Source: Meiothermus sp.
GTDB taxonomy: Bacteria; Deinococcota; Deinococci; Deinococcales; Thermaceae
Length of the DNA stretch: 64,000 nt
Assembly: GCF_026004055.1 (NCBI RefSeq)
Contig: NZ_BPIJ01000001.1
Coordinates: forward strand, 1,178,001-1,242,000
Direction: 5' to 3'
Position 1 is the stretch's first letter. Every line of letters begins with the position of its first letter. The position numbers were made by a program, and so were the translations under genes. Shown piece by piece: positions 54,750 to 62,716 of this stretch. The notes under the pieces are model-generated. The model made no database searches, was not told the DNA's origin, and saw nothing but the letters and a program-made list of their open reading frames with translations.

Positions 54750-54789
54750 TTAGAGCGCTCTTCACAAATATCGAGCCATCGGGGACTAA
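54750..54789 (+). repeat. Repeat family F, copy 2
   Basis: About 40 bp, TTAGAGCGCTCTTCACAAAT followed by ATCGAGCCATCGGGGACTAA, two bases different from copy 1 (19330-19291 reversed). Directly joined to family A copy 4. Confidence 0.7.
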
Positions 54790-55131
54790 TGGTCTGGTAA
54801 CAAAATACGCAGCATGGGGTTTAGCCTTCAGAACGCGCCGTGTCTCGTAAACCTGGGCCTTCGGTGTCTTGCCTGTACGGTCATGCAAAAAGCACCCCAC
54901 CCCGCTTCGCCCCTTCCCTCCCCTACTGCGTAGGGGAGGCCAGGTGGGGTGGCTGACCTGGCCCTTCACCCAGCGGATTGGGGGCCTTGCCTGATACCCT
55001 CCCCCACCCTCCCTACGCGGTAGAGAGGGCGTTTTTAGGCCATCTCGGGGGCCGAAGTGGGATGGAATCTCTACATCGATGTATTCGGTGTACGGTACAA
55101 AACTTCGGAAATTTAGTTACCAGACCACTAA
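54788..55131 (+). repeat. Repeat family A, copy 4
   Basis: About 344 bp, TAATGGTCTGGTAAC to GTTACCAGACCACTAA. The terminator-like stem carries one change (GTAGAGAGGG), which weakens it relative to copies 2 and 3. It is the centre of an F-A-E cluster downstream of the cold-shock gene. Confidence 0.9.
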
Positions 55132-55199
55132 GCATCTTTTGTCCTGGACAAAACAGTAGCCGCCGGGATGGGCGGCCAGGTCTGTGAAGAGCGCTGTAG
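55132..55199 (-). repeat. Repeat family E, copy 2 (short form)
   Basis: About 68 bp. Reversed, it reads TACAGCGCTCTTCACAGACC, GGCCGCCCATCCCGGCGGC and TGTTTTGTCCAGGACAAAAG, the two ends of copy 1 joined without the long middle. GTCCTGGAC is itself palindromic. Confidence 0.75.
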
Positions 55200-55212
55200 G
55201 CTTGGCTCGAGG

Positions 55213-55238
55213 CAAAAAACCCTCGGCAAACCGAGGGT
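55213..55238 (-). terminator. Terminator of the cold-shock gene
   Basis: On the minus strand, ACCCTCGG, TTTG loop, CCGAGGGT, then TTTTTT. Eight pairs, about 25 bases after the stop. Confidence 0.93.
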
Positions 55239-55263
55239 CTAAGGATCTATCGGTTCTAAAAAC

Positions 55264-55491
55264 TTAAAAACGCTTGGCCGCTTCCACCACGTTCACATTG
55301 GCCGCCTGAGGGCCTTTACCATTCTTGCCCGGCTCAATCTCGAAGGTCACCACATCGCCCTCGTTCAGAGTGCGGAAGCCACGGGACTGGATGGCACTGT
55401 AGTGAACAAATACGTCCGGCTCGCCTTCTTCGCGCTGAATAAAGCCATAGCCCTTTTCCGCATTGAACCACTTCACTTTACCTTTTTGCAT
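55264..55491 (-). CDS. Cold-shock domain protein
   Basis: A 75-residue single-strand nucleic acid-binding protein that melts mRNA structure. It opens [19 protein letters not shown], containing RNP1-like KGYGFI, and has RNP2-like VFVHYS. The length is a little above the usual 66-70. ATG 55491 follows AAGGAG. The promoter lies about 160 bases upstream, so the leader is long, as in temperature-controlled cold-shock mRNAs. Confidence 0.96.
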   Translation of the reverse strand: MQKGKVKWFNAEKGYGFIQREEGEPDVFVHYSAIQSRGFRTLNEGDVVTFEIEPGKNGKGPQAANVNVVEAAKRF

Positions 55492-55655
55492 ACTGCTCCT
55501 TACCACGGGCAACCCCTGCTACAGAACGTAACCCGGCCCAGGATCAAGGCGCTGAACTACCCAAAGCCAGTCCGTCCGCTTCTCGTGCCATGGAGCCAGT
55601 ACTTCCATAGCCAGACCTGCGGACGAACAACATGGGCCACCTCAGAAAACTCCCA

Positions 55656-55700
55656 GACACCCCAAGATAACACCCCACGGCACTTGGTGTCTAGCACAAA
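55656..55700 (-). promoter_or_regulatory. Candidate promoter and inverted-repeat element of the cold-shock gene
   Basis: On the minus strand, TAGACA, 17 bases, TTATCT. Inverted half sites AGACACCAAG and CTTGGGGTGTCT flank the spacer, so a dimeric regulator or an RNA fold is possible. The 15-base word GTGGGGTGTTATCTT around the -10 recurs exactly before fabH. Transcription from here gives a leader of about 160 bases. Confidence 0.5.
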
Positions 55701-55860
55701 AATAAACCTGGGAGCTCAGGCCCCCAAGGCTACACGAAATCTCGGTGCGGTTTTCACAAATACCCGGCACTACCAGAACTGCTTTGGGCAACATACTTAC
55801 AGCCCGCAGATAGGTGGCCTCCGGGATAAGAGGGCACAGCTCCGCAACCGCACCTCGAGC
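55698..55860 (-). ncRNA. Candidate structured RNA between acpP and the cold-shock gene
   Basis: The minus strand folds well. An outer stem CTCGAGGTGCGGTT pairs with AACCGCACCGAG (one bulge). Inside is an irregular arm, CCCGG, CACC, CTGC and GGGC against GCCC, GCAG, GGT and CCGGG. After it, CCTTGGGGGC/GCTCCCAGG and a T-rich tail (55729-55698) make an intrinsic terminator. It may be a free small RNA of about 160 bases, or the 3' end of the acpP transcript. The outline is like 6S RNA, but I do not see its known conserved bases. Confidence 0.35.
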
Positions 55861-55881
55861 CGACTCAATCAGAACAACCCA

Positions 55882-56115
55882 TCAGGCCTGCTTGCTCTGA
55901 ATGAAGTCGATCGCATCCTGCACAGTACGAATCTTTTCCGCGTCTTCGTCGGAGATTTCCAGCCCGAACTTGTCTTCCAGGCCCATGATGAGTTCTACGG
56001 TATCGAGGCTGTCGGCACCCAGGTCTTCGATAAAACGGGCCTCGGGTACTACTTTGTCGGCATCTACACCCAGCTTGTCCACGATCACTTCTTTTACATC
56101 GTCTAGGATAGCCAT
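55882..56115 (-). CDS. acpP: Acyl carrier protein
   Basis: A 77-residue acidic carrier of growing fatty acyl chains. The phosphopantetheine Ser is in [12 protein letters not shown] (about residue 37). [12 protein letters not shown] follows. The ribosome site GGAGG lies before ATG 56115; the ORF frame extends to 56166 without support. It is last in the fabH-fabD-fabG-acpP operon. Confidence 0.97.
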   Translation of the reverse strand: MAILDDVKEVIVDKLGVDADKVVPEARFIEDLGADSLDTVELIMGLEDKFGLEISDEDAEKIRTVQDAIDFIQSKQA

Positions 56116-56199
56116 GCTTGAACCTCCATCGGTTAGGGTCTGTACTACCGTGCGGGATTCTACCACATCAAAACCAGCACCGGGGTTGAGCTTTGGGTT

Positions 56200-56937
56200 T
56201 TAGTGCGGGGTCATGCCCCCATCCACACACAGGGTCTGGCCGTTGATGTAGGCAGCGTCATCCGAAGCCAAAAAAGCCACCGCCTTGGCCACCTCCTCGG
56301 GTTTGCCCAGGCGCCCAGCAGGAATTTGCTTGAGGTATTCGGCCACCACGTTCTCGGGCAGCTTGGCGGTCATATCGGACTCGATGAAGCCCGGTGCCAC
56401 CGCATTAACCGTGATACCCCGGGTGGCGTATTCCTTGGCCACCGACCTGGTAAAGCCAATCAGGCCCGCCTTGGCCGCCACATAGTTGGCCTGGCCAGGG
56501 TTGCCCAGAATGCCCACCACGCTGCTGATGTTGATCACCCGGCCCCACTTGGCCCGCATCATGAGTTTGATGGCCTCGCGGGTGGTGTGAAAGATGGCGC
56601 TCAGGTTGGTGGCGATCACCGTGTCCCAGTCTTCGTCTTTCATGCGAATGAGCAGGGTGTCTCGGGTGATGCCGGCGTTGTTGACCAAGACCTCGAGGCC
56701 CCCCAGGGCTGCATGGGCATCCGCCACAAGTTTCTGAGCCGCCTGCGGGCTATTGAGGTCAGCTCCCAGAACCACCACCTGGCTTGCGCCTAGCTCCCTG
56801 GCCTCGGCAGCAGTAGCCTCGGCAGCCGCCTGGTTGCCGGCATAGTGCACGGCCAGCGCATAACCCCGCCGGGCCAGCTCCAGCGCAATGGCCTTTCCGA
56901 TACCGCGGGACGAACCTGTTACCAGCGCTTTTCGCAT
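56200..56937 (-). CDS. fabG: 3-oxoacyl-ACP reductase FabG
   Basis: NADPH-dependent reductase of the first reduction step in fatty acid elongation. It has 245 residues. The SDR cofactor motif is TGSSRGIGKAIALELA (about 7-22). NNAGIT, the catalytic Ser in NISSVVG and the YVAAKAG pair (Tyr and Lys) follow in order. The start is ATG 56937, for GGAGG upstream. It lies 14 bases after fabD. Confidence 0.97.
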   Translation of the reverse strand: MRKALVTGSSRGIGKAIALELARRGYALAVHYAGNQAAAEATAAEARELGASQVVVLGADLNSPQAAQKLVADAHAALGGLEVLVNNAGITRDTLLIRMKDEDWDTVIATNLSAIFHTTREAIKLMMRAKWGRVINISSVVGILGNPGQANYVAAKAGLIGFTRSVAKEYATRGITVNAVAPGFIESDMTAKLPENVVAEYLKQIPAGRLGKPEEVAKAVAFLASDDAAYINGQTLCVDGGMTPH

Positions 56938-56951
56938 ATTTCCTCCAGACC

Positions 56952-57872
56952 TTAGCCCTGGGCCATAGCGGCCAGACACTCGGCAATCTCCTGGGGGTTG
57001 GTGAGGGCACGGGCTTCAACCCCCTCGAGGGTTCGCCCCACCAAGCCGGTCAAAACCCGCCCCGAGCCGAACTCGAGGAAGGTCTTGACCCCCTTCTCCT
57101 TCAGGTGCTGCAAAATCTCCACCCAGCGCACCGCGTGGGTAATCTGCTGCAAAAGCAGTTCGCGAATCATGGCGGGGCGGGTCTCAGGCTGGGCCAGTAC
57201 ATTGGAGTAAACCGGGAAACGGGGGGGGTGGAGCTCGACCCGGGACAGCTCGGCTTGCAATCGCTCGCGCGCGGGCCGCATCAGAGAAGAGTGAAAGGGA
57301 GCCGAGACCGGTAGCGGTACTACCCGGGCCCGATGACCCTTAAGCACCTCAGTAGCCCGAGCTACCCCCTCGGCGGTGCCGGAGATAACGGTTTGCTCGG
57401 GCGAGTTGTAGTTGGCGACCTCCACCCCTTCGATACCTGCGATGAGTTCTTGGAGGGTCTGGGCCGGCACCTTGAGCACCGCTGCCATCGCCCCCACCCC
57501 CACCGGTACGGCCTCCTGCATATACTCGCCGCGCTTGCGCACCAGTCGAAGCCCATCCTCTAGGCTCAGGGTTCCGGCAGCTACATGGGCTGTCCATTCA
57601 CCCAGACTGTGCCCTGCTGCGAAGTGGGGAAGCGCCCCCCCTGCTTCTAGATAGGCTTGAAAAGCCGCGTAACCCACGGCCAACAATGCCGGTTGCTGAT
57701 TGACGGTGAGTTTGAGTTCTTCTTCGGGGCCTTCCCACATCAGCCGGAGGAGTCCGGGCAGGGTGGCCTCGGCCCGATCCAGGGCTTCTCTGGCGGCTCG
57801 AGAGCCTTCGTACAAAGCCTTGCCCATGCCAATTTCCTGCGACCCCTGACCGGGAAACAACGCTGCAATCAT
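56952..57872 (-). CDS. fabD: Malonyl-CoA:ACP transacylase FabD
   Basis: Moves malonyl from CoA to ACP. 306 residues. The opening MIAALFPGQGSQEIGMG is diagnostic. The nucleophile Ser lies in GHSLGEW (about residue 90), the catalytic His in APFHSSLM (about 198). GGAGGTGAGGA lies before ATG 57872. It lies 83 bases after fabH. Confidence 0.97.
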   Translation of the reverse strand: MIAALFPGQGSQEIGMGKALYEGSRAAREALDRAEATLPGLLRLMWEGPEEELKLTVNQQPALLAVGYAAFQAYLEAGGALPHFAAGHSLGEWTAHVAAGTLSLEDGLRLVRKRGEYMQEAVPVGVGAMAAVLKVPAQTLQELIAGIEGVEVANYNSPEQTVISGTAEGVARATEVLKGHRARVVPLPVSAPFHSSLMRPARERLQAELSRVELHPPRFPVYSNVLAQPETRPAMIRELLLQQITHAVRWVEILQHLKEKGVKTFLEFGSGRVLTGLVGRTLEGVEARALTNPQEIAECLAAMAQG

Positions 57873-57955
57873 TCCTCACCTCCATCTCAAAAACGACGAA
57901 GCTACACCGCAAAGTTTGTTGCTGGTCTTGAGCTTTTGGCTTTCGGCATTCTGTC

Positions 57956-58933
57956 TCAATCCGGCTGCCACCAGGTCAGGACACTGGCCGCCCAGGTCAA
58001 CCCAGCGCCAAAGGTTACAAACAAGATGTGGTCGCCATCGTGGATTTTCCCTGCGTCCAGGGCTTCTTGCAGTGCAATGGGCATGGAGGCCGTAGAGGTG
58101 TTGCCATAGCGATCTACATTGACCCACACCTGCTCGGGAGGCAGCCCTAAACGCTCGCGGGCCGCCTCGATGATGCGGGCGTTGGCCTGGTGGGGAATCA
58201 GGTACTTGATGTCCTCGGGCCGAAGCCCCGCTTTTTCGATGGCCTCGAGGGTTGCGGTGTTCATCACCCGTACTGCAAACTTGAAGACCTCGCGCCCGTT
58301 CATATAGGCGTGCGGCCCCATGGGGCTGCCATCGGGCAGCTTATCGGCGATGCAGCGCAGCATGAGTTCTTTGCCCCCCGAACCATCGGCCCCCAGCACA
58401 AACGACTTAAAACCGTAGCCCTCCGGCACCGGGCCGATCACCGCCGCCCCGGCCCCGTCGCCAAATAGCACAGCGGTGGAACGGTCGTTGTAGTCGAGGA
58501 TTTTGGAAAGAGTCTCCGAGCCGATGGTGAGCACCTTGCGGGCCAGGCCGCTTTGCACCATGGCATGGGCCTGGGCAACCGCATAGCCCCAGCCGGGGCA
58601 GCCGGCCAAAAGATCGTAGGCACCTGCATTCAGGCCGAAGTGGTTTTGTACCAAGGCCGCCGTAGCCGGGAACAGGGCATCGGGGGTATTGGTGGCTACA
58701 ATTACTAGATCGACCCCCTCGAGCGCACCCCGCCCGTGCCGGCGAATCAGGTCTTCTACCGCCCTAAAGGCCATGTGTGAGGTGAACTCCCCCTCAGCAG
58801 CCAGCCTCCGCTCGCGGATGCCGGTACGGCTTACAATCCACTCGTCAGAGGTGTCCAAAATCTTCTCGAAGTCGTGGTTGGTCATGACCCGCTCGGGGGC
58901 ATAGGTGCCAAGGGCAAGGATTCCAGTAGTCAA
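57956..58933 (-). CDS. fabH: 3-oxoacyl-ACP synthase III FabH
   Basis: Condenses acetyl- or branched acyl-CoA with malonyl-ACP to start fatty acid synthesis; branched starters are expected in this group. It has 325 residues. The catalytic Cys is in DLLAGCPGWGYA (about 113), His in IPHQAN (about 248) and Asn in YGNTSTASMP. The start is TTG 58933, unusual but supported by AGGAGG five bases before and by the start of homology (TGILALGTYAPE). It heads the fab operon. Confidence 0.96.
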   Translation of the reverse strand: MTTGILALGTYAPERVMTNHDFEKILDTSDEWIVSRTGIRERRLAAEGEFTSHMAFRAVEDLIRRHGRGALEGVDLVIVATNTPDALFPATAALVQNHFGLNAGAYDLLAGCPGWGYAVAQAHAMVQSGLARKVLTIGSETLSKILDYNDRSTAVLFGDGAGAAVIGPVPEGYGFKSFVLGADGSGGKELMLRCIADKLPDGSPMGPHAYMNGREVFKFAVRVMNTATLEAIEKAGLRPEDIKYLIPHQANARIIEAARERLGLPPEQVWVNVDRYGNTSTASMPIALQEALDAGKIHDGDHILFVTFGAGLTWAASVLTWWQPD

Positions 58934-59033
58934 CTTTGCCTCCTAAACTGCCCTCAAATTACGGGGCACTCTATCAAAGATAACACCCCACCCCGCTTTC
59001 GCGTCGGGATGTGGCTTGAACCAAGTCCAGATA

Positions 59034-59380
59034 CTAAGTCCTCTGGTAACAAAATACGCAGTATGGGGTTTAGCCTTCAGAACGCGCCGTGTCTCGTAAA
59101 CCTGGGCCTTCGGTGCCTTGCCTGTACGGTCATGCAAAAAGCACCCCACCCCGCTTCGCCCCTTCCCTCCCCTACTGCGTAGGGGAGGCCAGGTGGGGTG
59201 GCTGACCTGGCCCTTCACGCAGCGGATTGGGGGCCTTGCCTGATACCCTCCCCCACCCTCCCTACGCGGTAGAGAGGGCGTTTTTAGGCCATCTCGGGGG
59301 CCGAAGTGGGATGGAATCTCTACATCGATGTATTCGGTGTACGGTACAAAACTTCGGAAATTTAGTTACCAGACCACTAA
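59034..59380 (+). repeat. Repeat family A, copy 5
   Basis: About 347 bp, from ACTAAGTCCTCTGGTAAC to GTTACCAGACCACTAA. The sequence ACTAAGTCC stands at both ends, a nine-base candidate target duplication, followed at the right by the next family B element. It is 100 bases upstream of fabH, antisense to that operon. Confidence 0.9.
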
Positions 59381-59657
59381 GTCCTCTGGTAACAAAGTAT
59401 GTGACGCTAGCCTTCTCCCGTCATTGCGAGCAACCGCAGGATGCGAAGCAATCCAGAGCGGACTCCCACCCATACTCGGTACAGTGAACTTTGCTGTACC
59501 GGGGACATTACGGTGGGAGACGCGACGGAATCTCTGGCCCGGCCAGCCCAGCCGACCCTATCTGGATTGCTTCGTCGGCGGGGCCTCCTCGCAATGACAA
59601 GGGGGTCACACATGGATTTGTAAGGGCAAAGTGGGGTAAATCAGATTACCAGACTAC
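59381..59657 (+). repeat. Repeat family B, copy 5 (long form)
   Basis: About 277 bp, from TCCTCTGGTAACAAAG to TTACCAGACTAC. It contains the CATTGCGAG/CTCGCAATGAC and GAAGCAATCC/GGATTGCTTC pairs, and an extra module of about 70 bases (GGACTCCCACCC to GGTGGGAGACG) that short copies lack. It abuts family A copy 5. Confidence 0.85.
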
Positions 59658-59680
59658 TGGCCCCCCTTTCTTCCAAAAAT

Positions 59681-59722
59681 AAAGCACCCCGGAGGGCAAC
59701 ATTTGCACGTCCAGGGTGCCGA
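59681..59722 (-). terminator. Terminator of rpmF
   Basis: On the minus strand, GCACCC-TGGA and TCC-GGGGTGC form the stem, with a loop of about 16 bases, followed by TTTATTTTT. Confidence 0.75.
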
Positions 59723-59734
59723 GGGCTCGAAAGC

Positions 59735-59926
59735 CTACGCTTTAATCTCTAGGACTTTTTTTCCGGCATAGTAACCGCAACTATCGCAAACGGCGTGCGG
59801 GGGAATTAGGGCGCCACAGTTGGCGCACTTGATGAGGGTGGGGGCGGTGAGGGTGGACACCGCAGCCCGGCGGATGTCCCGGCGGGACTTGGATACTTTT
59901 TTCTTGGGTACTGGGTGCTTGGCCAT
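59735..59926 (-). CDS. rpmF: 50S ribosomal protein L32
   Basis: A 63-residue ribosomal protein: MAKHPVPKKKVSKSRRDIRRA, then the zinc-type Cys pairs CANCG and CDSCGYY. This is the Cys-rich (zinc-binding) form. No yceD or plsX neighbour is present. It is alone on its transcript, with a terminator after it. Confidence 0.98.
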   Translation of the reverse strand: MAKHPVPKKKVSKSRRDIRRAAVSTLTAPTLIKCANCGALIPPHAVCDSCGYYAGKKVLEIKA

Positions 59927-60014
59927 CTCAGGTCACATCCTTTTGAAGAAAACAGCCCCAAGGGGGTTGCTTCCGGCAAACCGTTCTCCAATCTACAAGC
60001 TGTGGCCTAAAAGG

Positions 60015-60773
60015 TCAACCCAGCTCCACCCGGTCACCCTGCTTGAGGCCGAGCTGTTCTTGGGCATTGCCCAGATGTACTGCTACCTCCAAAAGCCCCG
60101 CACTCCCCACATAGGCCAGGGCTGTTCCTACCGGCACCTCGGCATAGTGCGAGGCTACCGGAATCCGGTGGTACCGGATGCGCACCGTCTTACCCCGAAT
60201 CTGGGCAGGGGTGGCCAGCAGGGTGGTGATGGCATTGCCAAAGCGGTCGAAGGTCAGAATCTCACCCTGGGTGCCAAAGTTCAGGTGGATGGGCAGCCGC
60301 ACCAGCTCGTGTACGGGCAGCTCGGGGCCAAAACGGGGAGGCTCAACCCCCAGGGCCAGGTGAGCCGCGACCGGCCCAAACACATCTCGTCCGTGAAAGG
60401 TGGCCGATTTCCGGGGCAGGTGATAGGCGGGGTTCTCGAGCAGGTAGGCTTTCCGGGGCGGGTCTTGCAGATAGGCCAGGGTGAGCAGCCCGTTGTCCGG
60501 GGCTACGTAACAAAGCCGCTCCCCTACCACCAAGACTGCTCGACGGCTCGAGCCTACCCCAGGATCCACTACCGCCAGCACCACCGACTGCCTGGGCAGA
60601 TAGGGCACCGACTCATACAAGATGTAGCTGGCCCGGTTCAGGTCGCCGGGGGGTAGGTTGTGGGCTAGGTCATGTATCACCACCCCGGGGGCGGTTTGCC
60701 GCATGACCGCTTTCACCACGGCAGCATAAGGGTCGGCTAGGCCAAAATCGGAGAGAAAAAAAATTTCCCGCAT
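60015..60773 (-). CDS. SAM hydroxide adenosyltransferase (DUF62)
   Basis: A 252-residue enzyme that splits S-adenosylmethionine with water into adenosine and methionine. The N-terminal domain has LSDFGLADPYAAVVKAVM and the family Asp near residue 10. VVDPGVGSSRR and APDNGLLTLAY are typical. The C-terminal beta domain has FDRFGNAITTL. The halide-binding loop of fluorinases is absent, so hydrolysis is expected. ATG 60773 lies eight bases after a TAGACT box (60787-60782). Confidence 0.93.
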   Translation of the reverse strand: MREIFFLSDFGLADPYAAVVKAVMRQTAPGVVIHDLAHNLPPGDLNRASYILYESVPYLPRQSVVLAVVDPGVGSSRRAVLVVGERLCYVAPDNGLLTLAYLQDPPRKAYLLENPAYHLPRKSATFHGRDVFGPVAAHLALGVEPPRFGPELPVHELVRLPIHLNFGTQGEILTFDRFGNAITTLLATPAQIRGKTVRIRYHRIPVASHYAEVPVGTALAYVGSAGLLEVAVHLGNAQEQLGLKQGDRVELG

Positions 60774-60811
60774 CTACCCGCAGTCTATCCAAAAAAATGT
60801 CGCAGGTTGCA

Positions 60812-61020
60812 TTGCTCTGGTAACAAAGTATGTGATGCTGGCCCTCTCCCGTCATTGCGAGCATCCGCAGGATGCGAAGCAATCCAGAATCTCTGCCCCG
60901 ACCAGCCTATACAAGGCTATCTGGATTGCTTCGTCGGCGGAGGCCTCCTCGCAATGACAAGGTGCTCACGTTTGGATTTGTAGGGGGCAAAGCAACGAAA
61001 GTCAGATTACCAGACCAGTA
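60812..61020 (+). repeat. Repeat family B, copy 6 (short form)
   Basis: About 209 bp, GCTCTGGTAACAAAG to TTACCAGACCAG, with the CATTGCGAG...GAAGCAATCC hairpin and no extra module; very like copy 1. It lies between the SAM enzyme and the TPR/CPBP-like gene and stands without an A partner. Confidence 0.85.
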
Positions 61021-61106
61021 TGTCAATCAGCTATCGGCCATGAACTATCGGGTATTGACCGCTCTTCCGGCCAGGATGCCTTCCGCTTTCACCCCTGGGC
61101 CTCACC

Positions 61107-62603
61107 TCAGCTACCTATCAAGGTGCGTACCCAGGGCAGGTTGGCCACCAAAGCCAGAATCAAGCCGGCCAGCACCCAGGCCGTAGCCCCGGCCAAAGCC
61201 CCTTTGGTGCGGGAGTAAAGCCAGCCCAAAAAAACGCTCGCCATCAGAAAGAAAACCGTGGGGCCCGGTATGGCCAGGGCAAACAGCACCGGAATCATAA
61301 AGGTGCTCAGCTCCTTGTAGCGCTCCTGAAAAATTGGATGGCCCACCCCACGAATGACGACCTCGAGCAAAGCCAGCCCAAAGAAGATGGGGTACATGGT
61401 GCCCAGGCTGCTTAGGCCAAGGGGCTTGGCCAGGTAAGCGTACACACCCAGCAGCGCCAGCAGTACCAGCCCTGCCCAGGTACCTTCAATCCAGCTCGAC
61501 CTCGGCCCCAAAGCCCGAACCATACCGGCCGGGCCAACCATCTGGTAGGCGACCAGAAACGCAAAGGCCCCCAACAGGAAGTAAAACACCGGCCGCACCA
61601 CCTGGCCCTGGAAAGGGGTAAACAAGGCCAGTAGATTCTGGTAGAGCAACTGCCCGACGCCCACGCTGGCCAGCCCCGCCAAAACCAAGGCCAAGAGGAG
61701 CCATAGGTGAAGGGAACCCGGGCCAAAACGCCGCTCGTTCCCCATCTCCACCGTGCGCATGGGCTCGATGCGACTCTCTCCATAGAGCACCAGCCCTAGG
61801 TACACCAACAACACTACCAACCACGGCCACACCTTGCTCAACAGGTTGCTGGGCAGGCTCACCCTCGAGGACAACTGGCGCACAACCAGCGCACCTTTAT
61901 CGAACTCGCCCAAGCCGTAGTAGATCATCGCCAACAAGCCCAGGGTGCGGGTGTAATCGCCATCGAGGGAACCCAGGCGGGGCAGAACTTCCTCGAGGGC
62001 CTCTGCGGCCGCACGGGTATCGCCCGAAAGCCACATCAGGCGAGCTCGAGCGACCTGCTCCTTTGGGCTATTACCCAACAAACCCAGGGCCTCCTGCGGA
62101 CGGCCCAGTCGCTCCGCCAAGCGGGCTGCGCCCAGGCGGGCCTCCTCGGAAGCCGTCACCCGGCGGAAGGTGGCATAGGCTTCCTCGTAGCGGCCCAGGG
62201 CTTCATAAATCTGAGCACGAAGAAGTACTGCTTCGGTGTTCAAACCCTTGGGCAAGCGGGCCAGGGCATCGGCGGGGCGGCCTAGCAATAGTAGATAGCG
62301 GGCATCCAGCAAGGCCACTTCGGGGTCTTCCGGACTCAGCCGGATCATTTGCTGGAGGAAAGGCTGGGCCCCACTGGGATTATTTTCTTCCAGATATATT
62401 CGCCCCAACAGCTTGATGCTGGGCAGATGATTGGGATCGGCCACCAACGCAAGCTGACAGGTTGCCCGGGCGCTATCCCGCACCCCTTGGTCGTATAGGG
62501 CTTTGCACTGGGTGTAGTATCCCTCTGCACCAAGCTGAGCCAGCGCCGTGAACGCAAATAGGGCGATTCCCACGGCAAAAGGAACCGCTCGTAACGCTAT
62601 CAT
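61107..62603 (-). CDS. TPR protein with a CPBP-like membrane domain lacking key residues
   Basis: A 498-residue membrane protein. An N-terminal signal or anchor (ALRAVPFAVGIALFAFTALA) is followed by tetratricopeptide-like helices (about 30-240; CQLALVADPNHLPSIKLLGRIYLEENN). The rest has about eight membrane segments. The end resembles CPBP intramembrane proteases (LLEVVIRG, FALAIPGP), but the His in FxxxH and the second His motif appear to be missing, so it may be inactive or wrongly classed. ATG 62603 lies six bases after TACACT (62615-62610), a leaderless promoter. Confidence 0.75.
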   Translation of the reverse strand: MIALRAVPFAVGIALFAFTALAQLGAEGYYTQCKALYDQGVRDSARATCQLALVADPNHLPSIKLLGRIYLEENNPSGAQPFLQQMIRLSPEDPEVALLDARYLLLLGRPADALARLPKGLNTEAVLLRAQIYEALGRYEEAYATFRRVTASEEARLGAARLAERLGRPQEALGLLGNSPKEQVARARLMWLSGDTRAAAEALEEVLPRLGSLDGDYTRTLGLLAMIYYGLGEFDKGALVVRQLSSRVSLPSNLLSKVWPWLVVLLVYLGLVLYGESRIEPMRTVEMGNERRFGPGSLHLWLLLALVLAGLASVGVGQLLYQNLLALFTPFQGQVVRPVFYFLLGAFAFLVAYQMVGPAGMVRALGPRSSWIEGTWAGLVLLALLGVYAYLAKPLGLSSLGTMYPIFFGLALLEVVIRGVGHPIFQERYKELSTFMIPVLFALAIPGPTVFFLMASVFLGWLYSRTKGALAGATAWVLAGLILALVANLPWVRTLIGS

Positions 62604-62634
62604 GGGGGTAGTGTAACACGTCATCCTCAGGTTC

Positions 62635-62662
62635 TTGCCCTCAGATGCACATCCGGTAGAAT
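62635..62662 (+). promoter_or_regulatory. Promoter of the TPR protein gene at 62717
   Basis: TTGCCC (62635-62640), 16 bases, TAGAAT (62657-62662). It points rightward, with about 48 bases of leader before ATG 62717 and a GGAGG site. Confidence 0.6.
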
Positions 62663-62716
62663 CCATAGGGTATGTTGTCGGCTGCTGGCCGATAAACTGC
62701 TTCTGGAGGAATCGAT

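Noticed and set aside
55698-55860. SRP RNA, RNase P RNA or tmRNA
   Set aside because: The SRP tetraloop region GGAAG, the RNase P GAGGAAAGTCC block and a CCA end are all missing.
55402-56106. A 234-codon plus-strand frame across the cold-shock/acpP interval
   Set aside because: It overlaps two real genes in antisense and has no ribosome site; the open frame is chance.
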